Shown: piece after piece, positions 40,054 to 48,325 of the stretch
Layout of the letters: every line of letters starts with the position of its first letter
How positions within the stretch are numbered: position 1 is the first letter of the stretch
DNA from: a virus
IMG/VR virus record: IMGVR_UViG_3300032893_000015
Coordinates: 1-64,000 of that record
Length of the DNA stretch: 64,000 nucleotides
Direction: 5' to 3' (one strand)
Notes under the pieces: model-generated
Told to the model about the DNA's origin: nothing
What the model saw: the letters and a program-made list of their open reading frames with translations, nothing else
Databases searched by the model: none
Translations under genes and position numbers: made by a program

Positions 40054-40307
40054 GGCCGGTCCCCCTCCCTGACCACAAACAGGCGTGTCATGTCGTTGAG
40101 ATCGGGCCGATAGTACGAAGGGGAATTGGGAGGGTAGCAATCCCACTGCACGGATACCGCACCTTGGCGGGTTACGTATTTGACAGTTCCAAGGGACGCC
40201 GCTTGCTGCCCCGGCCCACCGTTTCCGTACATCCATGCCACACGATCGCCAGCCTTGAGCGCCGTTCGTACTTGGTCGACCACCCCCGGCTCGATGCGCC
40301 GGTTCAC
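40050..40307 (-). CDS. Small hypothetical protein sharing an N-terminal motif with its neighbour
   Basis: 85 aa from the GTG at 40305-40307 (GTGA overlap). EPGVVDQVRTALKAGDRVAW matches TPGVVAQVRTALKSHNR in the next gene, a duplicated ~20-residue module. The rest is a small beta barrel (AVSVQWDCYPPN, MTRLFVVREGD). Confidence 0.6.
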   Translation of the reverse strand: MNRRIEPGVVDQVRTALKAGDRVAWMYGNGGPGQQAASLGTVKYVTRQGAVSVQWDCYPPNSPSYYRPDLNDMTRLFVVREGDRP

Positions 40308-40486
40308 GAGTCCACCGCCGCGTTGTAGCGCCAGACGTATCCACCCTTCCTGATGAGGGGCTCTGCTATCTCTCGCTGTTCGTTCCAACGGTGGCCACAC
40401 TCACACCGCTTCGCCAGTCTGTCGACTCTGACCAGCAGCAGCTCAACGTGTAGTGAGCCGCACTCGGGACATCCCTCGGGGCCCAT
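40304..40486 (-). CDS. Small zinc-ribbon protein
   Basis: 60 aa from MGPEGCPECGS; CPEC and CECG are zinc ligand pairs about 23 residues apart. The opening MGPEGCPECGS is shared with the protein at 60688-61092, and CGHRWNEQR parallels CGHRWHQDR there. Likely a nucleic-acid-binding ribbon. Confidence 0.65.
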   Translation of the reverse strand: MGPEGCPECGSLHVELLLVRVDRLAKRCECGHRWNEQREIAEPLIRKGGYVWRYNAAVDS

Positions 40487-40758
40487 CACCGCCCCCCACT
40501 ATCGACCGTGCCCAACACGAGGATTCGCCTCCCGTGCGTTCCCTTTCGCTCGCTGACGGCGACGCCCGCCCGCTTCAGCCGGCTGAGCAGGTTCGTGCGG
40601 CTGCGTGCGTAGTGCACGCCGTACTTTTTCGCCTTCCCTCGTAGGGTTGAGCCGCTGAGGCTCTCCAGCCCGAGCACTACCCCCCGCTGGTAGCTCCCCC
40701 GCGTGCACGCCAGAGCCGTCTCCAAAACCGCCCCATCCACGTCTGCCCACTTGCCCAT
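40486..40758 (-). CDS. Small basic protein
   Basis: 90 aa from MGKWADVDGAVLETALAC. GAGGGTGAG precedes the ATG; a start 27 bp further upstream is possible. The SLSGSTLRGKAKKYGVHYAR region with repeated Arg/Lys suggests DNA or RNA contact. First gene after promoter element B. Confidence 0.6.
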   Translation of the reverse strand: MGKWADVDGAVLETALACTRGSYQRGVVLGLESLSGSTLRGKAKKYGVHYARSRTNLLSRLKRAGVAVSERKGTHGRRILVLGTVDSGGR

Positions 40759-40821
40759 CGTCTCACCCTCGCTCCCCGGGCTCATTGCCCGTCTCGTCGA
40801 AGCTCCATCGCTTCAACAAGG

Positions 40822-40890
40822 GAGAGTATGAATCTCTTTGCGTAGGTTGGCAAGAGGAAAAGTTCTGGGGGTCTTACTTTTTCTCCCTCG
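40822..40890 (-). promoter_or_regulatory. Conserved promoter element, copy B
   Basis: On the minus strand: GAGAAAAAGTA, CTTTTCC, TTGCCA (-35, 40848-40853), a 16-bp spacer beginning ACCTACGCAAAG, and TCATAC (-10, 40826-40831). Drives the operon starting at 40758. The upstream part reaches into the end of the gene at 40874. Confidence 0.7.
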
Positions 40891-41470
40891 GTCGCCGTTT
40901 CCCGCAATCTGCGCATCGCAGGACCTTCTTTTCCAGCACCCAGCTCCGGCTCCCGCACCCGGGGCACTGTACCTGCCACCAAGAGCCCTCCCTCGGGGGC
41001 CTTGGCTGCCTCCTGGGGGCCTTGGCTGCCTCCTGGTCTGCCCTGGTCCAGTGCTTTGGGTGCTTGTCCTGGTGTCGCTCGGTGAGCTCCCGTACGAGCG
41101 GCGTGAGCTCCTGCAGCGCCCTCTCGTACCCCCTGTTGGAGTACTGTCGGTCGTCGACGAGCGTCCCCTCGTAGTAGGCGTCGACCAGAATCGCGATGCA
41201 CGCGAGCACATGACCAAGGTGGTGCACCTTGCTGTCGCTCGCTCTGTCCTCGCCTTCGTACCAGAGCGCCAGGTGTCGCATGGCCGCTTCGACGTATATG
41301 GTCGCGAGCACCGGTGTCGCTCGCCAATTGGTCCGCCCGTACTTCTCCTTCCCATCGAACAGCGCGAGGCTCCCGACCAACGTTGCCACCGCGGGCCAAA
41401 GCGCGAGGGGTGCTTTCGTCTGCCCGATAACGTCCTTCGGATTACGTCTGTCGACGTTGCGTCGCTTCAC
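40874..41470 (-). CDS. dATP/dGTP diphosphohydrolase N-domain-like protein
   Basis: 198 aa from the GTG at 41468-41470 (GTGA overlap). FDGKEKYGRTNWRATPVLAT, then EAAMRHLALWYEGEDRASDS and KVHHLGHVLACIAILVDAYY fit the dATP/dGTP diphosphohydrolase N-terminal family of phages, which act on purine deoxynucleotides. A C-terminal zinc ribbon (CPGCGSRSW, CADCGKRR) is added. No PurZ-like gene for base Z synthesis is seen in this window. Confidence 0.7.
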   Translation of the reverse strand: MKRRNVDRRNPKDVIGQTKAPLALWPAVATLVGSLALFDGKEKYGRTNWRATPVLATIYVEAAMRHLALWYEGEDRASDSKVHHLGHVLACIAILVDAYYEGTLVDDRQYSNRGYERALQELTPLVRELTERHQDKHPKHWTRADQEAAKAPRRQPRPPREGSWWQVQCPGCGSRSWVLEKKVLRCADCGKRRPREKK

Positions 41471-41730
41471 GTCCCCCTCGGTGGCATCGGATCGTTGAGC
41501 GTGTCTCGGTGCAGGTGCAGCCGCGCGAACGTCGAGATCCACGTCCGGAACTGCCCGCTCATGCACATGCGCTTGAAGGCTTTGGGCACCGTTGTGCACC
41601 CGGGATGCGTGCACTCCCCGCCCACCTCCGCCTCTTCCGGGATGTGCGTGATGGGGTCGATCTCCCGCTCGTAGTAGTACCCCTTGACGTGCGGGGCCCA
41701 TGACGGTGACCACTCGTGTCTCGTCCCCAT
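41467..41730 (-). CDS. Small zinc-motif protein
   Basis: 87 aa from MGTRHEWSPSWAPHVKGY. GGECTHPGCTTVPKAFKRMC gives Cys/His ligands. An upstream TTG is an alternative start. Unknown. Confidence 0.6.
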   Translation of the reverse strand: MGTRHEWSPSWAPHVKGYYYEREIDPITHIPEEAEVGGECTHPGCTTVPKAFKRMCMSGQFRTWISTFARLHLHRDTLNDPMPPRGT

Positions 41731-41735
41731 CCGAC

Positions 41736-41984
41736 TCAACTCTCTTCCCTTGTGAGCACCATCACCTTCTTACCTAGCTTCCTCGCCCACGCATCCATCG
41801 CCTCGGCACAACGTAGCGCCTCCGCCAACTTCTCCGGGTCCTCTCCCGCTTTCCTTCGAATCTCCACCCACAACCGTACGAGGGCCCCCGCGTGTGGATC
41901 TCTGCCCAAGAGCACGAACATCGGTTCGTCTGGCTCTGCCCTCGTATAACAGTCGTACGCGCCCGGGTTGTTCTTCGTTGCCAT
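41736..41984 (-). CDS. Small hypothetical protein
   Basis: 82 aa, MATKNNPGAYDCYTRAEP, then a helical part (LVRLWVEIRRKAGEDPEKLA). Unknown. Lies 4 bp downstream of thyX. Confidence 0.6.
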   Translation of the reverse strand: MATKNNPGAYDCYTRAEPDEPMFVLLGRDPHAGALVRLWVEIRRKAGEDPEKLAEALRCAEAMDAWARKLGKKVMVLTREES

Positions 41985-41987
41985 TGG

Positions 41988-42680
41988 TCAGCTCCTCTCG
42001 AACAACTCCATCGTCCGTGGAAAGCACCCTTTGAGAATCTGGTGCAACGCTGTCGCGTATTCCCGGATCTCCTGCTGCGCGGTGGGGGCTTCTCGAAGCG
42101 TCAGGAACGCCATCCAATTGCGCAGGTTCGCGCTCGCCCGCATCCGGCTGTAGCGCCCAACCGGCAGGACAAGACGCGCGAGCTCCTTGGGCACGCCCAT
42201 CCTCAATGCTTCTCGGTAGTTCCCCTCCGCGAACTCGTAGAACCCCCGTAGGTGATCGCGGTAATTGATGGCTCCGTCCTCGGTGAGTGTTTCCGCACCG
42301 TCGACAGTTCCCGCCTGCTTGTTCTGCTGTCTGCTGTTTGCCACGAGTCGATCAACCGTTGGCACGTACGCGAAGTCCGGTAGCGGAGCGTACCTGGCGC
42401 TCATCTCACTAAACGACTGCGTTCTGTGCCGATGCCATTCACGGAACACGAAGATCGGCGCCTGCACTTCGAAGATCGCTCCCGCGAACTCGAACGGTGT
42501 CGCGTGGTGATTGGTCCAGAGATACTTCAGCAGCTTTTCGTCACCGCTCTGCATCTCATCGCCCCACCCCTGGAAGCCCTTCTGCGTGCTCTGTCGCGCG
42601 GCTTCGATGATCTTCTCGTCGCTCCCCCAGTGCTCCACGAGTCCGATGTACCCGTGGTCGAGAACCTTGTTGTAGATCAC
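41988..42680 (-). CDS. thyX: FAD-dependent thymidylate synthase
   Basis: 230 aa from the GTG at 42678-42680, which overlaps the upstream stop as GTGA. ThyX makes dTMP from dUMP using FAD and NADPH. The signature RHRTQSFSEMSARY (residues ~84-97) and the FREWHRHR lead-in are exact for the family. TPFEFAGAIFEVQAPIF is the preceding strand block, and RLVLPVGRYSRMRASANLRN is the substrate-binding helix. Fits with dcd for phage DNA thymidine supply. Confidence 0.93.
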   Translation of the reverse strand: MIYNKVLDHGYIGLVEHWGSDEKIIEAARQSTQKGFQGWGDEMQSGDEKLLKYLWTNHHATPFEFAGAIFEVQAPIFVFREWHRHRTQSFSEMSARYAPLPDFAYVPTVDRLVANSRQQNKQAGTVDGAETLTEDGAINYRDHLRGFYEFAEGNYREALRMGVPKELARLVLPVGRYSRMRASANLRNWMAFLTLREAPTAQQEIREYATALHQILKGCFPRTMELFERS

Positions 42681-43051
42681 GCTCGTCTCCCTCGCTTCCG
42701 GCTCTCCGTGAGCCACCCGAGCCACTGCACTTGAATCGTCGTACCCCCACCCTTTCCTCGTAGCGTGTTCACCTTCCACTTCTTACGCCGCAGCCTCAGC
42801 GTCTCGATGACGATGTTCGCCCACGGTGGCAGGGCCGCTCCCCTCGGCAACTCCAGATTCAGCTTCCCCGTCTGGTGGAAGTGTTTCTTGTAGCTGCGCA
42901 CGAACTCCGCCGTCCCTCGGATGGCCGCATTGTGCACGGTCACCATGTTGTCCACTTCCTTGCGCACCTCTCGCGTCCCCGGTGAGATGTCGTTGACGAC
43001 GCTCTCCCCGATAACGCTCCCGATGACCCGACTAAGACGCCGCAGGCCCAT
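42677..43051 (-). CDS. Hypothetical protein
   Basis: 124 aa. MGLRRLSRVIGSVIGESVVN, helices, then a basic C-terminus (RLRRKKWKVNTLRGKGGGTT, SRKRGRRA). Overlaps the upstream gene by 20 bp. Unknown, possibly nucleic-acid binding. Confidence 0.6.
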   Translation of the reverse strand: MGLRRLSRVIGSVIGESVVNDISPGTREVRKEVDNMVTVHNAAIRGTAEFVRSYKKHFHQTGKLNLELPRGAALPPWANIVIETLRLRRKKWKVNTLRGKGGGTTIQVQWLGWLTESRKRGRRA

Positions 43052-43502
43052 CCGGGTAATTCTGCTGCTTTAGCAATTCGAGGCTAAGTCTCGTGCGCTC
43101 CTCTTCGAGCGCCTTGGCTAACTTCTGCATCTCGACCAGGTCCGCATTCGCCTTGGCGGTTGCCGCCTTGCTCGCCTCCAGCTGCCGCTTCAGGGCCGCG
43201 TTCTCCATGCTCGTAACTTGGTGCTTTCTTCGCTCCTCCTGCAGCTGCCGTTGCACCGCCGCCGTCTGCTCGCTGAGCTCACTGAGCGACCCTCCGTACC
43301 CATCGATGAGACACGTGACGGCGTTGTGGAAGAGTACCGGGGTAACCCTACGTCCCCCCGGTTGGGGGTTTGTCATCGCTTGCTGCGGTGGGATCGATTG
43401 CGATGGTGCTGCTTGCTCCGGCTCCGCTTGCCCCGCTTCCCTCGCCGCTGCCAGCTCCCGTCTCCTCGCCTCGAACACCTCGTCCACCGTCTGATCCACC
43501 AT
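43032..43502 (-). CDS. Coiled-coil hypothetical protein
   Basis: 156 aa. AGGAGGCG precedes the ATG. Acidic N-terminus (VDEVFEARRRELAAAREAGQ), then long heptads (QRQLQEERRKHQVTSMENAA). The N-terminal 155 bp overlap the end of the next gene upstream in another frame. Unknown. Confidence 0.6.
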   Translation of the reverse strand: MVDQTVDEVFEARRRELAAAREAGQAEPEQAAPSQSIPPQQAMTNPQPGGRRVTPVLFHNAVTCLIDGYGGSLSELSEQTAAVQRQLQEERRKHQVTSMENAALKRQLEASKAATAKANADLVEMQKLAKALEEERTRLSLELLKQQNYPDGPAAS

Positions 43503-43908
43503 GTTTTTTCGCCTCCTCCTGCAGTCCCATGAGTGCCTGCATTTGCGTATGCAGAATCTGGGTAATGATCGCCAGGTACATCCCCCTCGCGACTCCGCTT
43601 GCCGCTGCCAGTCTCGCGCTCACCTCCATGACGTTCGTGACCATGAGCTGCAAGTTTGCGAACGTCTGCACCTCCTTGTCCGTCAACGGCACGAACGTCT
43701 CCGAGTCCTTGACGATAAAGGCGTCTCCCGTGTCGAACTCGACGATGGGTACGCGTACCGGCCTGCCGTTGATCTTCGACACATAGTGGTCTGCTTCGTC
43801 CCCTGCGTAAAAGCGCACGGCCATGCCTATGGTGCCGGTCTCCACGTGCATCAGCCACCACCGCTCTTGCGCCGCCTCGCTAGGACTGTTCGCCTTGCCC
43901 TTGGTCAT
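43348..43908 (-). CDS. Hypothetical protein
   Basis: 186 aa from MTKGKANSPSEAAQERWW, ATGA-coupled upstream. The core (GTIGMAVRFYAGDEADHYVS, VPIVEFDTGDAFIVKDSETF) is beta-rich. The Gly/Ser-rich C-terminus overlaps the following gene by 155 bp. Confidence 0.65.
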   Translation of the reverse strand: MTKGKANSPSEAAQERWWLMHVETGTIGMAVRFYAGDEADHYVSKINGRPVRVPIVEFDTGDAFIVKDSETFVPLTDKEVQTFANLQLMVTNVMEVSARLAAASGVARGMYLAIITQILHTQMQALMGLQEEAKKHGGSDGGRGVRGEETGAGSGEGSGASGAGASSTIAIDPTAASDDKPPTGGT

Positions 43909-44285
43909 GTTTCCTCCGTCGCGAGCTCGTCTAATGCCGCTCCCCTTCCGACGATCTCCTCCGCGTCGCCTAGGAGTACGTTCGGCCCGTTGCGCCACCC
44001 CGGGTCCATCTCGTCTGCGATATCCTCGGGAGTGGGGGTTCTCCTGGCCGGATGCTCGACGCCTCCGCGCTCACTCGCCTCGTACCCCCTGACCCACCCG
44101 CTCTTGTACGCCTCGTTGGCCAGATGAATGGCGAACGCGATCCAATCTCCCCGTGTCGCCTTTGGGCACTCGTTGGCGAACAGGAACGCGTGATCGACCA
44201 GTCGTCTCGGCGGCTCCGGCCCCTCGTAGTACCGGCGCAGGTGCCGTTCGAGTCTCTGCCTCCACCACCGCCCTAGCCTTGTCAC
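43905..44285 (-). CDS. Hypothetical protein
   Basis: 126 aa from the GTG at 44283-44285 (GTGA overlap). Basic start (RLGRWWRQRLERHLRRYYEG), then a helical core (DWIAFAIHLANEAYKSGWVR). Adjacent to the glycosyltransferase. Unknown. Confidence 0.6.
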   Translation of the reverse strand: MTRLGRWWRQRLERHLRRYYEGPEPPRRLVDHAFLFANECPKATRGDWIAFAIHLANEAYKSGWVRGYEASERGGVEHPARRTPTPEDIADEMDPGWRNGPNVLLGDAEEIVGRGAALDELATEET

Positions 44286-45274
44286 GACCAGAGTCTCTCG
44301 TACTCCGGCCCCACTTTCTGGGGGTCGTGTTCGGCGAGCACCATCTTTCCCGCCCGCTGCATCTGCCTCCTTGGGGTCAGCTGCACCGCCTCCACCAACT
44401 CCTCCGTGTTCGCCACCGCCAACGCCGTCTCCCCGTGCCTGACGACTCCTTCCCCCGTGACGAGCCACTTCCTGTTGACGACGAGTATGGCCCCCGCATC
44501 CCACGCCTCCAGAAACGTGTACTGCGTCCCGTCCCCATCCCCCGCAATAGCACTCAGGTCCACGCAGTACCTGGCCGTCTCCGCAATCCGCACGGCTGCG
44601 TCGAGCTCCGCCGGATACGTCCCCCGGTACTGTTCCCTCCACCGTGGATACGAGTGGTCAAGTTTGTGATGCGCATACATCCCGTTTTCCGCCCCGTAGA
44701 TGATGATGCGCTTCTCTTTGGGGAGTCTTTCGTTCGCCCGTGCGATCTCGGTGGTGTGCTTGTCCCAGTCCACCCGTGAGATCGCCACCGCATTCACTAC
44801 TCGAGGCATCCCCACTGTCGCCTGCTGCACATACGGATGCCTGATGAACACCGGCCGAATGCCTTCCGCCTCCAGGTGCCTTCGGTTCGACTCCCTGACG
44901 ATAACCGTCTGGTGACGAGAATCGGTCCTGAGCGCCTCGAACATCTTCGGCGAAAGCTCCGTTGGATCGTGGATGACGACGTGTGCCCCCTCTGCGATGA
45001 GCTCCTCGGCTACCCCCACGTTCTTCGGGCCCACCGCCGTGATGATGCTTCGGGTGCCCCCGGCGATGATCTTCGCCTCGAGCCGATCCACGTTCCGATA
45101 CGTCAACCCTCGTCCGTAATCCCGCTGTCGTGTGGGTGGCTCGCTTCGCTGCCCCACCTTGTACAGCGCCACTTCGTACCCCATCGTCCGCATGGTCAGG
45201 GCCAGGTGCGCCGTGAACGTCACCCATCCTCCAAAGCGCGGCTCCGCCAAATAAAAAAGCGCCAACGTCTTCAC
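44282..45274 (-). CDS. Glycosyltransferase, GT-B type
   Basis: 330 aa. The N-terminal Rossmann half starts MKTLALFYLAEPRFGGWVTF. The C-terminal half has KRIIIYGAENGMYAHHK and the nucleotide-sugar block TQYTFLEAWDAGAILVVNRK, with a Glu in the usual E-x-GT-B place. It is coupled by ATGA to the TET/JBP-like dioxygenase, so glucosylation of hydroxylated DNA bases is the best guess; a virion or host glycan target remains possible. Confidence 0.78.
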   Translation of the reverse strand: MKTLALFYLAEPRFGGWVTFTAHLALTMRTMGYEVALYKVGQRSEPPTRQRDYGRGLTYRNVDRLEAKIIAGGTRSIITAVGPKNVGVAEELIAEGAHVVIHDPTELSPKMFEALRTDSRHQTVIVRESNRRHLEAEGIRPVFIRHPYVQQATVGMPRVVNAVAISRVDWDKHTTEIARANERLPKEKRIIIYGAENGMYAHHKLDHSYPRWREQYRGTYPAELDAAVRIAETARYCVDLSAIAGDGDGTQYTFLEAWDAGAILVVNRKWLVTGEGVVRHGETALAVANTEELVEAVQLTPRRQMQRAGKMVLAEHDPQKVGPEYERLWS

Positions 45275-46125
45275 AACCGTTGTTTCCCTCTGAGCTCGTC
45301 CAGCTGGTCATGCCGGCAGTGGCTCATCTTCTCCCGGAAGTAGTAGACGACCGATATCCGCTCGAACCCCGGTTGCGTCTCATACGGATCGGTGACGCCG
45401 TGCCACTCGTGTGGGTTGAAGAAGATGAGGTCCCCGTCCTGCATGTCCGCCGCCACGCGGTACTCCGGGAACGTCAGCCACCCTCCTCGGTACTGCCCTT
45501 TGCGGCTGACGCTCAGGCACCCAAACCCCTGCTTGTAGTCGCCTGCATCCTTGTGGATGCGCCCGTACACATTCCTGTTCACCGTCAACGTGCTGTAGGG
45601 CGTCCCCTGGATGACGTACTCCTGGGGCGCCTGCTTCGCGACGTACGCTTGCCTGGTGTACCGCTCCGGCAACTCCGCTTGGAACTCCTGGGCGACGTAC
45701 TGCGCCAGCGGCACGATGCGATTCCACGCCTCCACTTCCCTCGCCGTGAACATCGTCGCTCGGCAAAACGGGAAGCGACCCCCCTGCTTGTCGAAGTACC
45801 CGATGACCACACTGGCCACCGGCTGCGTACGGGTACTTTTCGCCCGCACCCCATCCGGCCCCACTTTCGCCACCCGCGGTTGCCCTGCGTACTTCCCTCG
45901 GTTCGTGCTGCCGTACGCCTCCGCTGCATGTGCCAGGGTCGCTCGCGTCGACTCCACCAACTCCTCGGGTATCGCTCTTCTCCTGTACAGGATGAGCAGC
46001 TCTCCGTCCGGCTTGAAGACGTCACAGTCCCGATTGACCAGCAGCGCCACGTCGTCCTCGGTGACGGGCCCTCCCTCGCGCTTCTCGATTCCGCTCGCTC
46101 TACTGCGCAGGTGCACGCGAAACAC
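45271..46125 (-). CDS. TET/JBP-family 2-oxoglutarate Fe(II) dioxygenase
   Basis: Up to 284 aa; the GTG start overlaps the upstream gene by 26 bp, and later GTG starts at 46116 or 46050 are possible. The double-stranded beta-helix ligands are clear: H-x-D in NVYGRIHKDAGDYKQG, the second His in FFNPHEWHGVTD, and the 2-oxoglutarate Arg in FERISVVYYFREKM. GGWLTFPEYRVAADMQDGDL matches the core strand of TET/JBP enzymes, which hydroxylate 5-methylcytosine or thymine in DNA. With the glycosyltransferase next door this suggests hypermodified phage DNA. Confidence 0.78.
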   Translation of the reverse strand: MFRVHLRSRASGIEKREGGPVTEDDVALLVNRDCDVFKPDGELLILYRRRAIPEELVESTRATLAHAAEAYGSTNRGKYAGQPRVAKVGPDGVRAKSTRTQPVASVVIGYFDKQGGRFPFCRATMFTAREVEAWNRIVPLAQYVAQEFQAELPERYTRQAYVAKQAPQEYVIQGTPYSTLTVNRNVYGRIHKDAGDYKQGFGCLSVSRKGQYRGGWLTFPEYRVAADMQDGDLIFFNPHEWHGVTDPYETQPGFERISVVYYFREKMSHCRHDQLDELRGKQRL

Positions 46126-46798
46126 GGCGCATCGCCTCCAGTACCCTCTCCGGCTTGGTCTCTCCCGAGATGACCCCGAGGGCCTTCTCGAACTCCGTGT
46201 GTTGCTTCTCGCTGTAGTACAGCTGCACGACGCGTTGGTGCTGCGCCTTGCCGCTCGGCATGTCGATGCTGCCGGGGGGTGGAGGTTGTGCGTCGATGCC
46301 TTGCTCGAGAGTGTTGCTCTCCTCCTCGGCCATCATCCGCATGTACTCCTCCCCTTCGATACCGAGCTCGAAGGCAAGATCCTCCACTTCCATCTGCGGT
46401 TCGATGCCGCGCACGAGCATCGCCAGTTGCCGCTTGTCGAGCTGACCATGTCGGTAGATGAACTTGAGCGTCAGCGCCTTGGCTTGCTCCTCGGTAAGGC
46501 CATCGATCACCTGCATGGGCCCCATCTCCATGCCGAGATCCCTCCCGACCATCCACCGATGCTCCCCATCGATGATGACGTTCCTCGGGTTCCCTTTCTC
46601 GTCCTTGCCCCAGACGAGGAGGGCTTGGCTACTCAGCCACCCTGCCGACTGGATCCCCTTTCGGAGACTCCTGAGCATATACGGCGTCATCTCGTTGGGG
46701 TTCCACGTATTGGGCCGCACGCTGTTGAGCGGCAGCAGCTTCACCTCCCCGATGACTTTCACCTGCTGTTCGGGCTTGCGCGCCTTTCTCGTTTTCAT
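46100..46798 (-). CDS. ParB-like protein, second of a tandem pair
   Basis: 232 aa from MKTRKARKPEQQVKVIGEVK. SVRPNTWNPNEMTPYMLRSL is followed by VIIDGEHRWMVGRDLGM, the ParB-fold GEHR phosphate motif. Both motifs recur in the upstream neighbour. In phages such stand-alone ParB-fold proteins often sit near base-modification genes and may be nucleotide-using enzymes, not partition factors. ATGA coupling. Confidence 0.8.
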   Translation of the reverse strand: MKTRKARKPEQQVKVIGEVKLLPLNSVRPNTWNPNEMTPYMLRSLRKGIQSAGWLSSQALLVWGKDEKGNPRNVIIDGEHRWMVGRDLGMEMGPMQVIDGLTEEQAKALTLKFIYRHGQLDKRQLAMLVRGIEPQMEVEDLAFELGIEGEEYMRMMAEEESNTLEQGIDAQPPPPGSIDMPSGKAQHQRVVQLYYSEKQHTEFEKALGVISGETKPERVLEAMRRVSRAPAQ

Positions 46799-47457
46799 GT
46801 CGCCTTCGCCGCCCGCTTGACGGCCTCGAACACCGTCGTCGACAAGTCCTTCGTGCCCCACTTCTTCGCGAGCGCCAGGGACATCGCATGGAACTCCTCG
46901 TACTGCTTCGGGCTGAACTTTAGCTGCACCGGTTTCACTTCCTGCACCGGCTTCTCCGGCTCGATGCTCGCCTCTTCCATGGCTAGGTACTTCACCAGTT
47001 CCCTTTCGGGGATTCCCAGGTCGAGGGCCCTGGTCCCTTCGTCCATCGCCCCCTCCAGCGTCTTGAGCACGAGCGCCATCTTCTCGTCGTCGGGCTGCCC
47101 GCGCTTTGCATCGAGCTTCACGGTCAGCGCCTTGGCCTCCACCTCCGTGATCCCGTCCAGGAACACCATCGGCCCGAGCTCCAAGCCGAGCTCCTTCGCG
47201 ATGCCGTGCCTTTGCTCACCATCGATGATGAGGTTTCGCTCTTTACCTTTTTCGTCCTTCCCCCACACCGTCATCGACTGACTGACCAGCCACCCATCGT
47301 GCACGAGTCCGTACTTGATGCTCTCGCGCTCGAAGGCCGTGAGCCGGTTCGGGTTCCACCCATTCGGCTGCACACTCGCGAGCGGTCGCAGGACCACCTT
47401 ACCCACGATCCTCGGCACGTCAGGTACCGGTGTGGCTGCTGCTGTTTTCTTTCTCAT
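46795..47457 (-). CDS. ParB-like protein, first of a tandem pair
   Basis: 220 aa from MRKKTAAATPVPDVPRIVGK. SVQPNGWNPNRLTAFERESI and NLIIDGEQRHGIAKELGL match the paralogue downstream almost motif for motif (GEQR against GEHR), so the pair arose by duplication. The C-terminus is helical (FSPKQYEEFHAMSLALAKKW). ATGA overlaps at both ends. Confidence 0.8.
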   Translation of the reverse strand: MRKKTAAATPVPDVPRIVGKVVLRPLASVQPNGWNPNRLTAFERESIKYGLVHDGWLVSQSMTVWGKDEKGKERNLIIDGEQRHGIAKELGLELGPMVFLDGITEVEAKALTVKLDAKRGQPDDEKMALVLKTLEGAMDEGTRALDLGIPERELVKYLAMEEASIEPEKPVQEVKPVQLKFSPKQYEEFHAMSLALAKKWGTKDLSTTVFEAVKRAAKAT

Positions 47458-47969
47458 CGTTTTGCGCCTCGCCGCCTTGTTGTACCACCCCCGTTCACGA
47501 AGCGCGGCGCCGCACACGTAAGCATCTGCTTCGCCGGCACCAGCGTCACCTCATGATGCCTGGGCACTCCGTACGTGAGCGCAAGCAGATGTCGATAGGG
47601 TGCCGGCAGCACCACGTACCACTCCTTCTTGTTCTGCCGGAGCCAAAGCATCGGTTCCTTCTTCATCTCCTTGGCTTGCCCCTCGGCCTGCGTCCACCAA
47701 GTCCAAACGGGTGACTGCTTCCCGGTAACGAACTGGACCCAGGACCAGTCCTCCCTCCGCTTCACCTCGACGCTGAAGGGGAAGGTATTGGCCGTCGTCA
47801 TAACGTCCCCTGAGGCTTGGAACTCCCCCCGTAGCTTCGGCCCGCCCCACCCTCCGCTGAGGGGCGTCCGCACAAACTGGCACCCGGGCTCCACCGCCTG
47901 CCACCAGGCACCCAGCAGCGCCGCCACTTCCCTCTCCGCCTCGCTGCCCTTGCGCCGACCCAGCGTCAC
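47454..47969 (-). CDS. PDDEXK/resolvase-like nuclease
   Basis: 171 aa from the GTG at 47967-47969 (GTGA overlap). GRRKGSEAEREVAALLGAWW is the typical N-terminal helix with Glu. Then SGDVMTTANTFPFSVEVKRR supplies the D and E-x-K catalytic set, as in small restriction-like or Holliday-junction nucleases. Likely DNA recombination or debranching with the SbcC/D and RecA genes nearby. Confidence 0.65.
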   Translation of the reverse strand: MTLGRRKGSEAEREVAALLGAWWQAVEPGCQFVRTPLSGGWGGPKLRGEFQASGDVMTTANTFPFSVEVKRREDWSWVQFVTGKQSPVWTWWTQAEGQAKEMKKEPMLWLRQNKKEWYVVLPAPYRHLLALTYGVPRHHEVTLVPAKQMLTCAAPRFVNGGGTTRRRGAKR

Positions 47970-48325
47970 TTCCGTTGCCCTGGCTCGTAGTAGCCCTGCA
48001 CGAGCTTCGCCTGGTGCTCTCCTTCGTCCGGTGTCGCTACCAACGTGTCTGCCCATTCCGCAATGGGCTTTGCATCATCGAGCGGACGCTTCGGGTGGCG
48101 GAAGGTCCCCGCCTGCACGAGTGCCAACGCTGCCTTCTTGTTGACGGCGTACACGTAAAAGTCGAGCACCTGCACCCCCTGGTCGGGCTCGTTGTGCATC
48201 GCCGTCACCTTCCACCGTGGTGGCGTCACCTTCGTTCCCATCGCCTTTCGCAGCTTGTCGGGTGGAAACGTTTCCCACTTCCCCCGTTCGTTGTGTGCGA
48301 CACCGTTGGGCTTCTCCGTCTTCAT
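47966..48325 (-). CDS. Hypothetical protein
   Basis: 119 aa, MKTEKPNGVAHNERGKWE; strand pairs (RWKVTAMHNEPDQGVQVLDF) and a helical end. ATGA-coupled on both sides within the recombination block. Unknown. Confidence 0.65.
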   Translation of the reverse strand: MKTEKPNGVAHNERGKWETFPPDKLRKAMGTKVTPPRWKVTAMHNEPDQGVQVLDFYVYAVNKKAALALVQAGTFRHPKRPLDDAKPIAEWADTLVATPDEGEHQAKLVQGYYEPGQRK

